Of a stretch of 26,679 bases of DNA, positions 11,101-16,903 are shown in pieces; position 1 is the stretch's first letter, and the number at the start of each line of letters is the position of its first letter. The translations under genes were made by a program, and so were the position numbers. Location of the stretch: assembly GCA_964637655.1 (NCBI GenBank), contig CAZWUZ010000018.1:1-26679 (forward strand), written 5' to 3'. The notes beneath the pieces are model-generated. The model had not been told where the DNA came from and made no database searches. It saw nothing but the letters and a program-made list of their open reading frames with translations. The stretch is from CAZWUZ01 sp964637655 [NCBI: uncultured bacterium]. Lineage in GTDB: Bacteria > DAOPZR01.

Positions 11101-12844
11101 CGGTGTTGATGGTAAAGGTCTGATTGAGCACCCCGGCCGTGAATCTGTTTGATTGCGCGGGCGCGATGGTGCCGCTATCGACAGACAGGTCCACGGTCGC
11201 GGTGAAATCGGTATAGACCGCGCCGAGCAGGTCGCGCGCGGTGATGGTCAGGGTAAACGCGCCGTTGACCGGCGTATCGCTTGGCACGGACACCGAGAAC
11301 GAGGCGACGCGGCTCTGGTAGGTGAACTGGTTGCTGCTCACCGCCGCGTCCATATCGTTGATATCCGGATCGAGCGTAAAACAGGGGTCGGGGAGGGTCA
11401 GAATCAGCGTTTCGTTGTGGGCGGCGCCGGCGGTAGGGGTGACCACTATGAAGAAGCGCTGGCCGCCGGGCGGAATGGCGATTTCCAGGTTGCCGCCGTT
11501 ATCCTCCCACCGTGAACTCCCGCCGTTCCACGTCAGGGGATATGACCCGGCAGCATCGCTGGTATGCGGGTCGAAATTGCCGTTATCGTCCATATCCTGC
11601 CAGAGCGCGAGCGTGTAATCGGTTGCGGGGGTCAGGGTCCCGGCATGGGTTAGCCGTACATCATTGAGCGTATACGTGCAGCCGCCGTTATCAGGAATGG
11701 TAAAAGCCATGATCAGGTTGTTGCTGGAGTTGTAGCGGATGTAGCCCGCCGCCTGCTTGACTATATTCAGTTCCGCAGTCGATATTCTGGTGTTGATTGT
11801 TTTCAGATTGGCGTTGGTTTGCGTTGCCGAGAGGTAGGGAGTCCATGTGTCATCAGCGGTGGTGCCCGGGTCATAATCGATTTTGAAGCCGCTGTCGCTG
11901 CGCAGTTCGATTTTGAAGGTCTGGCCGTCGGTCAATACCGCGGTATCCGCCAGTCCGGCGGTGATGACGAAGTTCCACGGGGCGAATGCCGTCTGGTCCC
12001 AGGTCGCGCCCGTCATCCGGTAGCATTGCCGCGCGGCATCCCACGGTATCGTGCCGACCGATACGTCGCCGGCGCTCCATGTGCTGTCGCAGTCCACATC
12101 ACGCCACAGGGCGAGATAGGGCACGTCGCTATGGTCGGCGGTACCGGCGGCCTTATTGATAACCACGCCGATGAGGCGCGGGCCGGTATCGAGCCGTCCG
12201 GCATACAGGGTGTTGCTGTCGCTGGTCCCGTGCCGCAGCGGGCCGCTATCGACATTGGTCATATACAGTTTGGCGCGCGGATACTGGCACGCATGGGTGC
12301 CCGGGGTGGCCGGCGCGGCGCTGCTGTAATCGAGCGTGGTCAGGGTCCAATTGCCGGCGATATAGACGGTGGTGTCGTCTCCGACCCACGCCTTTCTGAC
12401 GATAGCGCTGTCGGAGAATTTCACCCCCAGGCACTGGTCCACGGTGACGGCGGCGCTGTTCACCAGTCGCGCCCCGTCGTTGGTGCCGCCATCCCACTTG
12501 GTCCAGGCGGAAGCAGTGGGAAAAGCATGGGTGGTGAAGGTGCAGGTGGTGCTGCCGGCGGTCAGCGCCTCGCCCGGCTGGATGGTGCCTGACAAATTGA
12601 AGGTGATATATGAAGTATTGCCATCGCCAATCGCGTACAACTTCCACCCGGTCAGATCCACCGGGCAGGATCCGGTATTGTATATTTCGATATAGCGGTC
12701 GCTGGTGATGTTGAATTTGGGATCGCACATTTCCGCAATAATGACGTCAGCAGCGGCGGGCGCGGAGAACCACAGGCACACCATCACCACCAGCAATACC
12801 ACGAGACCGGGCCATGCTCTCTTCACCTTTCGCTGGTTGTTCAC
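5126..12844 (-). CDS. Giant (~2570 aa) exported multi-domain surface protein with four lamin-tail domains
   Basis: I choose the GTG at 12844 because GAAGGGGAAGGC lies directly before it; the frame is open to another GTG at 12874. The start gives a signal peptide (basic NNQRKVKR, then LVVLLVVMVCLWF, cleavage near APAAA). Four lamin-tail-like domains begin near residues 33 (VIIAEMCDPK), 595 (VIIAEVNSC), 920 (IKISEVGHS) and 1369 (VISEVGWSG), each with the ELYN or EIYN strand and a GW/GYKLY-type turn. Ig and invasin-like domains lie between them. Two tandem ~410-residue blocks (about 1634-2051 and 2052-2458) each hold Ig-like modules and an FN3 module ending in the YHVYVDTDGNGFAQRLT motif. A DUF11-like domain closes the protein (VEVKLETLIR). 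Bacterial lamin-tail domains occur in secreted proteins and nucleases; no nuclease motif is visible here. Probably a very long adhesin or stalk-like surface protein. Confidence 0.85.
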   Translation of the reverse strand: MNNQRKVKRAWPGLVVLLVVMVCLWFSAPAAADVIIAEMCDPKFNITSDRYIEIYNTGSCPVDLTGWKLYAIGDGNTSYITFNLSGTIQPGEALTAGSTTCTFTTHAFPTASAWTKWDGGTNDGARLVNSAAVTVDQCLGVKFSDSAIVRKAWVGDDTTVYIAGNWTLTTLDYSSAAPATPGTHACQYPRAKLYMTNVDSGPLRHGTSDSNTLYAGRLDTGPRLIGVVINKAAGTADHSDVPYLALWRDVDCDSTWSAGDVSVGTIPWDAARQCYRMTGATWDQTAFAPWNFVITAGLADTAVLTDGQTFKIELRSDSGFKIDYDPGTTADDTWTPYLSATQTNANLKTINTRISTAELNIVKQAAGYIRYNSSNNLIMAFTIPDNGGCTYTLNDVRLTHAGTLTPATDYTLALWQDMDDNGNFDPHTSDAAGSYPLTWNGGSSRWEDNGGNLEIAIPPGGQRFFIVVTPTAGAAHNETLILTLPDPCFTLDPDINDMDAAVSSNQFTYQSRVASFSVSVPSDTPVNGAFTLTITARDLLGAVYTDFTATVDLSVDSGTIAPAQSNRFTAGVLNQTFTINTVGDSNVIRVTYHPDTPVIIAEVNSCTAANASYVELYNQSAVTQNLTGYKLYYYDNGAGAPTATQNLAGSLVPGAYLIIARKPGDFDATYGFACDFDENNMKLDGGLDAVGLYDGSKVADRFNKVPATAAWTDNHLFERVSLPNRGDSLAAHWSDIGLDRLGTPKAANANVIPLASAMTGTAVISITPQSGFGTAVIIQPAGAFAHAGDSQQTVGIVMQGSSIWPVMDTISITIPALMSWAAAVANVTCSGPGFTGSQMVTLTGSGSAADSYIVTIYGSMITSSETGLVTINWLNFDGGTGKHVANCIQSVTIKTAQDKYIPAAVANAPAFSVLIPMTAIKISEVGHSYTGQSKDEFIELYNTLSCSVSISGWRLRYGNATTNLRSSAGILLTTLGVTAVIQGRGYYLIADVNDYTGLVPADATWDGDNMLATGGHVAIDTGATAGIADLFGWGSAAYPEVDAFADIPVDREAASMVRKANAFATAESMLTGADRFAGNGFDSNNNYNDFVKTAGRDPQNSRSAPEPSFDGYGSISPTNRVAKSGRGEWTITYRAGTDSFANGRVDFVIPTGWTAPQNTVATNPGYIGVSAIDGTLGAVSIAGQTIQVPVTALLATTGEINVIYGHTGGGVNWGALAVARATTGTDTFVVKSDNDGVSTVNLKTASPQLTTVNVNSVTFIPAINPRNFVGATYLLTAISKSGSDSVYGTKVNFAITGDGSDSYLLEAAGYRYLAGSTLTSITGYTDSNGKAAVVFKVGSYNTCTHTVTVNDQSTPTGPYKYYDTTRLGFPVISEVGWSGFVNEYVEIYNPTMDTLSFTDSSFHFGDKDGVNTIASNAALAGKVIGPHRYLLIEDAELATPAPADYLNGAMDLFDAPPGDSFIAYYDSRTVNEIVDAPYTGIWYAGGNIGGYQVAMERIWIDRSARAAVCWANGDSIFPMNGETGKGSPGLPNQSALYASTVRAATIFSNADSVAITVTLLLNSGDTQPGHRVAITNANSQHGCSQPIGVTDENGIAIGYAQGNSGNGTSTVSVTYPRGVTETATVIFDYTPPAIHDEVHSNISDTSGETPLTVAIQVTDTVSGLVAFYPKIRYAWSSTGMYGNWQNMELVAGDSYAYAIPEVWDEHSGETLNWQVLLLDQANNFDTITYAEYIDTSPPLQVNILFPADTHDTIVGVIRVTGTTFATAAGDTVYLFINSNASAETVIVIAAANGDWSGTAALSGYDSTVIVTAQLLDRYGRTRYDSITVIYIPNLAPPIVIMVPVDGETYTGNVTITYCIYDIDNNACTVTVQYSADNGVTWQDATISSGSVNGVAADADGETYAIVWASGTDLPDTTSCQILVRMFAYDGRDTGAADTTGAIGIDQQPPASPTGLSATADMVADPDIGIWLAWNSVGGDTLGYHVYVDTDGNGFAQRLTSSPVTDTTEYFVEESFLTLSCTYVFYVTCIDAVGNESLPSETAAAMFDITPPLLYGISRTDICDTSGPIPLTVTVSVSDTLSGLAAGYPKIRYAWESTGIFGAWLAMTPAGGTTYTCDTSAVWFDHGGETLTVQFTATDNSGNGDTITYGEYIELTPWPTIGITFPATNHDTNIMVVTVTGTTAVTTAGDTVFLYVNSTDSAETCIVLAAANGTWSGTVALTGNDAVIAYVYDRYARYGEAGIAVNYLSNVGPLLDIRAPVAGETYTGNVTCTFVVADSTADACTVWFTYSTDSGVTWLSPTIVGNLAGISSSATGETHAVIWQTGTDYSGMSSRILLRASVCDALDTGTGDTTACFGIDNLAPEAPTGLTATADTAVPDTGVWLVWNSVPGDTLGYHVYVDTDGNGFAQRLTLMPLTDTTGYRAVAVTLGETYVFHVTCVDTYGNESLASATATAPMLLPYKYQDTVSLGGMPILPRPGARVAWRIGAHNNGFGPAQNVVISDAITSDLKYLPGTADTVAARGYQAVIDYSHDSGVSWDSSQAAPVTNVRWTITGGQSTGSSVEVKLETLIR

Positions 12845-12908
12845 GCCTTCCCCTTCACCGGCAGTGTCGCGCACGCGTCAGCCGCACACCATGATCAACA
12901 TACTCATA

Positions 12909-12972
12909 AGTATACCCGCCCGGGTACTATCCAACCATTGGCAATTTCCACTTTCGCCTGACTTTTATCCGC
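12909..12972 (-). promoter_or_regulatory. Shared promoter module (copy A)
   Basis: On the minus strand: GCGGATAAAAGTCAGG, GAAAGTGGAAA, CCAATGG (12935-12941), a 20-nt spacer with CCCGGGCGGG, and TATACT (12909-12914). It lies 65 nt before the giant surface-protein start. It is one of the best matches to the window-wide consensus. Confidence 0.75.
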
Positions 12973-12993
12973 TGTGGTGCGCCGGGCAGCCGG

Positions 12994-13446
12994 CTACGCG
13001 GCGCATGCTGCCGGCAGGGTGCTGACACTCGTGGCTGATTCCCCGCTTGCCGGCACCAGCTGGCGCCGGCGCCCCGCGCCCGAAGCGAGATGGCTCGCCA
13101 CCTTGGCCAGCAGAATCGTGCTGACTAACGGCTTGATGATGTAGTCATTGCCGCCGCTCTGGTACGCCCTGGTGACATCGGCCGATGCCCCGTGGCGGGA
13201 GAGCATGATGACGGGGATTGCCCGGGTGTGGGGATTGGCCTTGAGCTGGCGGCACACCTCGTGTCCATCCACATCCGGCAGTTCGCTCGCGAGCAGGATG
13301 AGGTCCGGCCGGTTGGCCACTGCCTGCGCCATCCCGAACCTGCCTTCCACCGCTGCCGTCACTTCGTGGCCGGGCTGCTGGCGGAAAATCATTTTGACCT
13401 GGTTCCGCATCCGGTAATCATCGTCAATCATCAGAATCCTGACCAT
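12994..13446 (-). CDS. Single-domain response-regulator-like protein lacking the phosphoacceptor Asp
   Basis: A 150-aa CheY-like receiver. ATG at 13446 is chosen because GAGGGAACGC precedes it and the promoter at 13500-13562 rules out the longer frame. The acidic pocket is present (IDDD, residues 7-10), as are the conserved Ser83 (VIMLSRHG) and Lys105 (YIIKPL). The expected phosphoacceptor position in PDLILLASELPDVDG is Ala53 instead of Asp; the codon reads GCG. The rest of the loop is well conserved, so this is a substitution in an otherwise intact receiver. It has no output domain, only a ~30-residue Ala/Ser-rich tail. It probably acts as a phosphorylation-independent or dominant receiver-type binding protein, or the residue is a sequence variant. 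No histidine kinase is adjacent. Confidence 0.85.
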   Translation of the reverse strand: MVRILMIDDDYRMRNQVKMIFRQQPGHEVTAAVEGRFGMAQAVANRPDLILLASELPDVDGHEVCRQLKANPHTRAIPVIMLSRHGASADVTRAYQSGGNDYIIKPLVSTILLAKVASHLASGAGRRRQLVPASGESATSVSTLPAACAA

Positions 13447-13499
13447 GCGTTCCCTCGCCCGAATAGCAGTGGCGGTGCACACCTCTGCCACCTGTCACA

Positions 13500-13562
13500 A
13501 GTATACGCGCCATGCTTGCGGCAACCATTGGCCCGATGCGCTTTGGCTTGACTTACATGCAC
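13500..13562 (-). promoter_or_regulatory. Shared promoter module (copy C)
   Basis: On the minus strand: AAGTCAAGCCAAAGCGCA, GGCCAATGG (7-mer at 13525-13531), a 19-nt spacer, and TATACTTG (-10 at 13500-13505). It lies 54 nt before the receiver-protein start. The 5' GCGGAT block is poorly kept in this copy. Confidence 0.65.
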
Positions 13563-13594
13563 CATGGCGGGCGCCAGCAGGGGCGTACGGCAGA

Positions 13595-13622
13595 CAAAAG
13601 CCGGGCGGGGTTCCCGCCCGGC
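13595..13622 (-). terminator. Rho-independent terminator of the csbD-ytxH unit
   Basis: Perfect inverted repeat GCCGGGCGGG / CCCGCCCGGC with a 3-nt loop at 13600-13622. On the minus strand it is followed by TTTTG. It lies 16 nt past the YtxH-like stop, as expected for an intrinsic terminator. Confidence 0.8.
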
Positions 13623-13637
13623 CGCTGCTGTACCTGA

Positions 13638-13970
13638 TTACTGCTGTTCGCGTGCGGTACGGTACGCTTCTGTGCCCGCATGGACAGCAGCGTCAACTGC
13701 CTCCGTGCGGTTCTGCACCGAGGCCCGGCCCCGCTCAACTTTCCCGGCCACATAGTCCCGGGCGTGTTCAACCTTCCCGACCACATAGTCCCGGGCGTGA
13801 TCATACTTCTCCACTGAACTGGCACGCAATCGCGCCGCATCTTCCGCCAACTTGTGCCGCGTTGCCGCTCCCGAAGCCGGCGCATACAACAGCGCCACCG
13901 CTGCACCCGTCAACGCTCCCAGCATGAAGGCCAGAGGCATCCCTCCGTATGTTGCACATTTCATGGTCAT
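13638..13970 (-). CDS. YtxH-like small membrane-anchored stress protein
   Basis: A 110-aa protein. Start at ATG 13970, preceded by AAAGGCGAAAC; a second ATG lies two codons later. Residues ~12-30 form one membrane segment (LAFMLGALTGAAVALLYAP) followed by SGAATRHKL, the usual YtxH layout of a Gly-rich helix and a charged amphipathic helix. The tail holds a duplicated 11-residue unit (HARDYVVGKVE, HARDYVAGKVE), visible in the DNA as a near-direct repeat at 13747-13805. YtxH-family proteins are general-stress proteins of unclear biochemical role. It is the second gene after csbD, 25 nt downstream, with a terminator behind it, so the pair forms a stress operon. Confidence 0.8.
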   Translation of the reverse strand: MTMKCATYGGMPLAFMLGALTGAAVALLYAPASGAATRHKLAEDAARLRASSVEKYDHARDYVVGKVEHARDYVAGKVERGRASVQNRTEAVDAAVHAGTEAYRTAREQQ

Positions 13971-13995
13971 GTTTCGCCTTTCTATGGCCGCCACG

Positions 13996-14163
13996 TCAGG
14001 TACGCAGGCGCTGCGTGGCCCTGTCGGCGGCTTTCTCGACTACCCGTTCCGCATGGCCGATAGCCTGGTCCCGTTTGCCCTTCTGTCGCAATTTGCTGTT
14101 GCCCGCCAGCACCCCGGTCGCTTCTTCGATGCGTCCTTTGATGATGTCTGTCTTTCCACCCAT
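13996..14163 (-). CDS. CsbD-family stress protein
   Basis: A 55-aa protein from ATG 14163, with a strong ribosome-binding site (AAGGGGGTGAG). The sequence shows the CsbD signature: KTDIIKGRIEEATGVLAGN near the N-terminus, then KLRQKGKRDQAIG, giving two charged helices around the conserved G-x-(I/V)-K-G and G-L/V-(x)-GN/D positions. CsbD proteins are small, highly expressed general-stress proteins (sigma-B-controlled in Bacillus); their molecular function is unknown. It is co-transcribed with the YtxH-like gene. The promoter at 14190-14253 leaves a leader of only about 20 nt. Confidence 0.85.
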   Translation of the reverse strand: MGGKTDIIKGRIEEATGVLAGNSKLRQKGKRDQAIGHAERVVEKAADRATQRLRT

Positions 14164-14189
14164 GATGCTCACCCCCTTTTCCTGTGTCA

Positions 14190-14253
14190 AGTATACCCGT
14201 AACGGGTATTCACGCCCATTGGCAAGTTGCCCATTGTCCTGACCATTTTCCTG
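14190..14253 (-). promoter_or_regulatory. Shared promoter module (copy D)
   Basis: On the minus strand: GGTCAGGACAATGGGCAA, TGCCAATGG (7-mer at 14216-14222), a 20-nt spacer with the dyad CCCG-TTA-CGGG, and TATACTTG (-10 at 14190-14195). It drives csbD and the ytxH-like gene. Confidence 0.75.
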
Positions 14254-14274
14254 CACTCTCCGTCCGGTTGTTCA

Positions 14275-15069
14275 TTATTGCCGGTACCGCTCGAGCAGCT
14301 GCCGGGCCGTCACGTTCTTCGGTTCGAGTTGGAGGCAGTACTCCCAGCACTGGATTGCCTGATCGCGATAGCCCTGATAATTGCGGCAGATGCCGAGGTA
14401 CAGATAGGCCGGCGCACTGGTGGGCGTATGCCGCAGCAGGGTATCGTAGTAATATCCCGCATTGGCGTAATCGCCCAGTTGAAAATACGCCGCGCCGAGA
14501 TTGTTCAGGCAACTGGTGTTGCCGGGTTCGAGCGTCACGGCCTGCAGATACCGCACCACCGCGCCGGCATAGTCGCCGTTGGCGAACGCGCTGTTGCCGG
14601 TCATGAGCAGGTAGGCAACCGTCGGCGCGGGGGCCGGCACGGACGCGGGTGCAGCCAGTACGTCCATCGTCAATACGACCCGCCGGTTCAGCGCCCGCGC
14701 CTGCTCATCGACATTTTCGTAGCGCGGCTGCTCCTCGCCGAAACTTGACTCGATCAGCCGCTCCCGCGCAATCCCCTCTTCGTTCACCAGATACGCCATG
14801 GCCCGGTCGGCCCGCTGGCGTGCCAGCTGGTCGTTGTAGGCGTGCGACTCAAGGTCGCAGGTATGGCCGACCAGATACAGGTGCTGCTCAGGGTTGGCCC
14901 GAAGCATTTCCGCCACCCCGTGCAGCACCAGTTGGGAAACCGGCAGGAGTTCCGCCTGATCGATGGTGAAATAGATGCGATGGACATCCTGCACATCCAC
15001 GGCATACGCGTTCCCGCACAGCATCATCAGCACCGCGATACCCGCCAGTCCCGTCAGCACATTTCTCAT
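14275..15069 (-). CDS. Periplasmic OmpA-domain protein with C-terminal TPR repeats
   Basis: A 264-aa protein with a signal peptide (RNVLTGLAGIAVLMMLCGNAYA). Residues ~30-135 are an OmpA/MotB peptidoglycan-associated domain: IYFTIDQAELLP, LVGHTCDLESHAYNDQLARQ, RADRAMAYL, SSFGEEQP and the closing NRRVVL. The motif GHTC replaces the more common GHTD, a variant known in the family. After a Pro/Ala linker (APASVPAPAPTV), residues ~150-264 hold three TPR-like helices pairs (GNSAFANGDYAGAVVRYLQA, LNNLGAAYFQLGDYANAGYYY, LYLGICRNYQGYRDQAIQCW). It probably binds peptidoglycan and recruits other envelope proteins. It is a single-gene unit with promoter 15118-15181. Confidence 0.85.
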   Translation of the reverse strand: MRNVLTGLAGIAVLMMLCGNAYAVDVQDVHRIYFTIDQAELLPVSQLVLHGVAEMLRANPEQHLYLVGHTCDLESHAYNDQLARQRADRAMAYLVNEEGIARERLIESSFGEEQPRYENVDEQARALNRRVVLTMDVLAAPASVPAPAPTVAYLLMTGNSAFANGDYAGAVVRYLQAVTLEPGNTSCLNNLGAAYFQLGDYANAGYYYDTLLRHTPTSAPAYLYLGICRNYQGYRDQAIQCWEYCLQLEPKNVTARQLLERYRQ

Positions 15070-15117
15070 GGTGCCATTGCCCCCGCCATACGCCGCATTC
15101 GTTTTCTTCCGTCAGCA

Positions 15118-15181
15118 AGTATACCCGCAATCGCCGGGTGCGACGATTGGCTTTTTCCGCATTGTATTGACTTTTCGCAAC
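15118..15181 (-). promoter_or_regulatory. Shared promoter module (copy E)
   Basis: On the minus strand: AAAAGTCAATACAATGCGG, AAAAAG, CCAATCG (15144-15150, one mismatch), a 20-nt spacer with CCCGG and GCGGG, and TATACTTG (-10 at 15118-15123). Its upstream edge touches the start of the repeat region at 15177. Confidence 0.7.
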
Positions 15182-15268
15182 TATTCTCCTTCTCCCGCGG
15201 TGCAAAACGGGAGAGGGCAGGATGCCTCCGCGGGTCTCCGCATCTGAAGGCCTGCGGAGCCTTCCCCG

Positions 15269-15293
15269 CCTTCTCCCCCGACGGGGGAGAAGG
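15269..15293. repeat. Perfect hairpin in repeat cluster
   Basis: CCTTCTCCCCC and GGGGGAGAAGG form a perfect 11-bp stem around GAC. There is no adjacent T-run, so it reads as part of a dispersed repeat rather than a terminator. Confidence 0.6.
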
Positions 15294-15334
15294 TGAAGTA
15301 CATACAGCGGCCTGAGAATGTGTGAAATATTGTC

Positions 15335-15359
15335 ATTCCCGAGATATGCTATCGGGAAT
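15335..15359. repeat. REP-like hairpin (ATTCCCGA ... TCGGGAAT)
   Basis: An 8-bp inverted repeat around a 9-nt loop, within GTCATTCCCGA and TCGGGAATCCAG. This is the same general form as widespread bacterial REP/ERIC-like sequences of the GTCATTCCCG...CGGGAATCC type. Confidence 0.55.
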
Positions 15360-15379
15360 CCAGAACTGCTGAGCAGTTT

Positions 15380-15603
15380 TTCACCGCTGAGCACACAGAG
15401 CACGCAGAGAGAAACATGGAGACGGAAAAGGACAACTCATCAGCAGGGGCAAACTATTTATGCCGTGGTAGCTGCGGGCTTCAGCCCGCGCAATACTGTT
15501 GCTGGTGCAAGCAGCGATAATCCCCCATACTCATTCACGACAGACAGCAGCACGAACGGATGACGCGTGCGCGCTCCGCGTGCTCTGTGTGCTCTGTGGT
15601 GAA
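15380..15603. repeat. 224-bp MITE-like element, copy 1
   Basis: The ends are ~24-bp inverted repeats: TTCACCGCTGAGCACACAGA at the left pairs with TCTGTGTGCTCTGTGGTGAA at the right, with few mismatches. A central hairpin GCGGGCT-TCAGCCCGC lies near 15474-15490. There is no ORF for a transposase. Similarity to copy 2 continues about 35 bp past the right end. Confidence 0.65.
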
Positions 15604-15681
15604 AGCCATGACGCTCTGCAGTCCGTGCCGGTACCGCAAGGAACGGCAACTGCTTTACCACTACGGAGCCAGCAGATTTTC

Positions 15682-15905
15682 TTCACCGCAGAGCACACAG
15701 AGCACACAGAGAGAAACATGGAGACGGAAAAGGACAGCTCATCAGCAGGGGAGAATTATTTATGCCGTGGTAGCCGCGGGCTTCAGCCCGCGCAATACTG
15801 TTGCTGGTGCAAGCAGCGACAATCCCCCATACTCATTCACGACAGACAGCAGCACGAGCGGATGACGCGTGCGCGCTCCGTGTGCTCTGTGTGCTCTGTG
15901 GTGAA
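15682..15905. repeat. 224-bp MITE-like element, copy 2
   Basis: Same length and orientation as copy 1, offset 302 bp, and near-identical by eye. It has the same inverted ends (TTCACCGCAGAGCACACAGA / TCTGTGTGCTCTGTGGTGAA) and the same GCGGGCT-TCAGCCCGC centre. No coding content is supported. Confidence 0.65.
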
Positions 15906-16025
15906 AGCCGTGACGCTCTGCATGCCGTGACGGTACCGCTATAATGCATTTTTTCACACCTGCTGAATAGTTACGTTATCCCGCGCCGGCACCGGTCGGT
16001 CCGGTTCATGCCGGTCGTGGGCCAC

Positions 16026-16811
16026 TCAGTGCCGCGGTGGATAATTGTCACTCGAACGTTTGTTGAATGACTTTGGTTTGGTCAGCGCGGTCAGCACCGC
16101 CGGCTGCCGGTCATCATTGGCCGCACGGGCTCGGGACGCCGCCGGGACAAATGGTGCTGCCGGGCCCGCACCAGCTGCCGGAGCAGCCGTGAGTTGTTCG
16201 AGCCGGGCAATGATATCGAGCGGGTACAACGGCTTTTTGAGGAACGCGTTCATCCCGCACACGGCGGCTATCTGCTGCGGATCGCCATCACCGGCATACC
16301 CCGATATGCCGATGATCGGGATCGCGGCGGTTTCCTGGAATTTCCGCAGGTACCACGCCGCCTGATAACCGTTGACCTTGTTCATCTTGATATCGAGGAT
16401 GATCACCGCCGGTTTCACCCGGTGCACGGCATTCAACGCGGCCACGCTGTCGACAAACGCCTCGACCGCATAGCCGGCACAACTCAGCAGATCAGCCAGT
16501 TCGTCCGCAAATATCTCATCGTCATCGACAATCATCACTTTCATCGGGGCGGCTTTCGCTCCCGACAGCACCGCCGGCTGTGCATCAGCGGGTTGGTCCG
16601 GCATGACCCCGGCAGCAATGCCGCAGCATGCCGGTGGCGCTTCCTGCCCGGCATGCCCGCCAGTTCCGGCACGTCGATGCTGGCCGGTGGTGCGCGCCGG
16701 GCAATAATATGCAAGGTCGGCACCGGCATCGGCAAGCGCGTTGTCATCCGGCAGTACACCCGGCATTGCCAGCGCAAACCCCTGAGCGTTCTCGATGATC
16801 TGTACTTTCAT
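16026..16811 (-). CDS. Response regulator receiver protein with a long N-terminal extension
   Basis: A 261-aa frame. Residues 90-210 are an intact CheY-like receiver: acidic pocket at 96-98 (IVDDDE), phosphoacceptor Asp140 (VIILDIKM), Ser170 (GISGYAG) and Lys193 (LKKPL). The last ~50 residues are Ala/Pro-rich and lack an output domain. The start is uncertain. ATG 16811 has GGGGGGGAG about 10 nt before it, and the ATG at 16544 (MKVMIVDDD) would give a plain receiver with a weaker site. The 89-residue extension is Ala/Gly/Pro-rich and not recognised; its first 20 residues weakly recall an AbrB/MazE-like strand pattern, which I would not rely on. Upstream, TACTAT at 16834-16839 could be a -10, but the rest of the shared promoter module is not kept. 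Confidence 0.75.
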   Translation of the reverse strand: MKVQIIENAQGFALAMPGVLPDDNALADAGADLAYYCPARTTGQHRRAGTGGHAGQEAPPACCGIAAGVMPDQPADAQPAVLSGAKAAPMKVMIVDDDEIFADELADLLSCAGYAVEAFVDSVAALNAVHRVKPAVIILDIKMNKVNGYQAAWYLRKFQETAAIPIIGISGYAGDGDPQQIAAVCGMNAFLKKPLYPLDIIARLEQLTAAPAAGAGPAAPFVPAASRARAANDDRQPAVLTALTKPKSFNKRSSDNYPPRH

Positions 16812-16903
16812 GTACCCGTTCTCCCCCCCTGCAATAGTAGCCGCAGCCGCGGCCTGAACACACCGGTCAAAGCACCATGCGACAGGTGGAGAATAGTGTC
16901 CGG

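Larger units (their letters stand above)
15177..15974. repeat. Non-coding repeat cluster flanked by inverted GYAACTATTC ends
   Basis: This ~800-bp gap holds no supportable gene. It starts with GCAACTATTC (15177-15186) and ends with GAATAGTTAC (15965-15974), which are near-inverted copies of the ends of the 145-bp element at 22874-23018. Inside are a perfect 11-bp-stem hairpin, a REP-like hairpin and two copies of a 224-bp inverted-repeat element. The open frames here are by-products of the repeats, for example Cys/Ser-rich reading of CTCTGTGTG. Confidence 0.6.

Noticed and set aside
12979-13006. Inverted repeat TGCGCCG ... CGGCGCA at the end of the receiver gene as a terminator
   Set aside because: The loop is 14 nt, there is no T-run, and it overlaps the stop codon.
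15380-15905. CRISPR or satellite array
   Set aside because: There are only two copies of a 224-bp unit with inverted ends, with no short repeat-spacer pattern and no cas genes.
15318-15957. Short Cys/Ser/Val-rich and Arg/Thr-rich open frames in the repeat cluster
   Set aside because: They are translations of the CTCTGTGTG-type inverted repeats and appear twice because the repeat does. None has a ribosome-binding site.
16834-16897. An eleventh copy of the shared promoter before the second response regulator
   Set aside because: Only a TACTAT-like -10 and a GC-rich spacer are present. CCAATGG and the upstream block are absent, so I do not count it.
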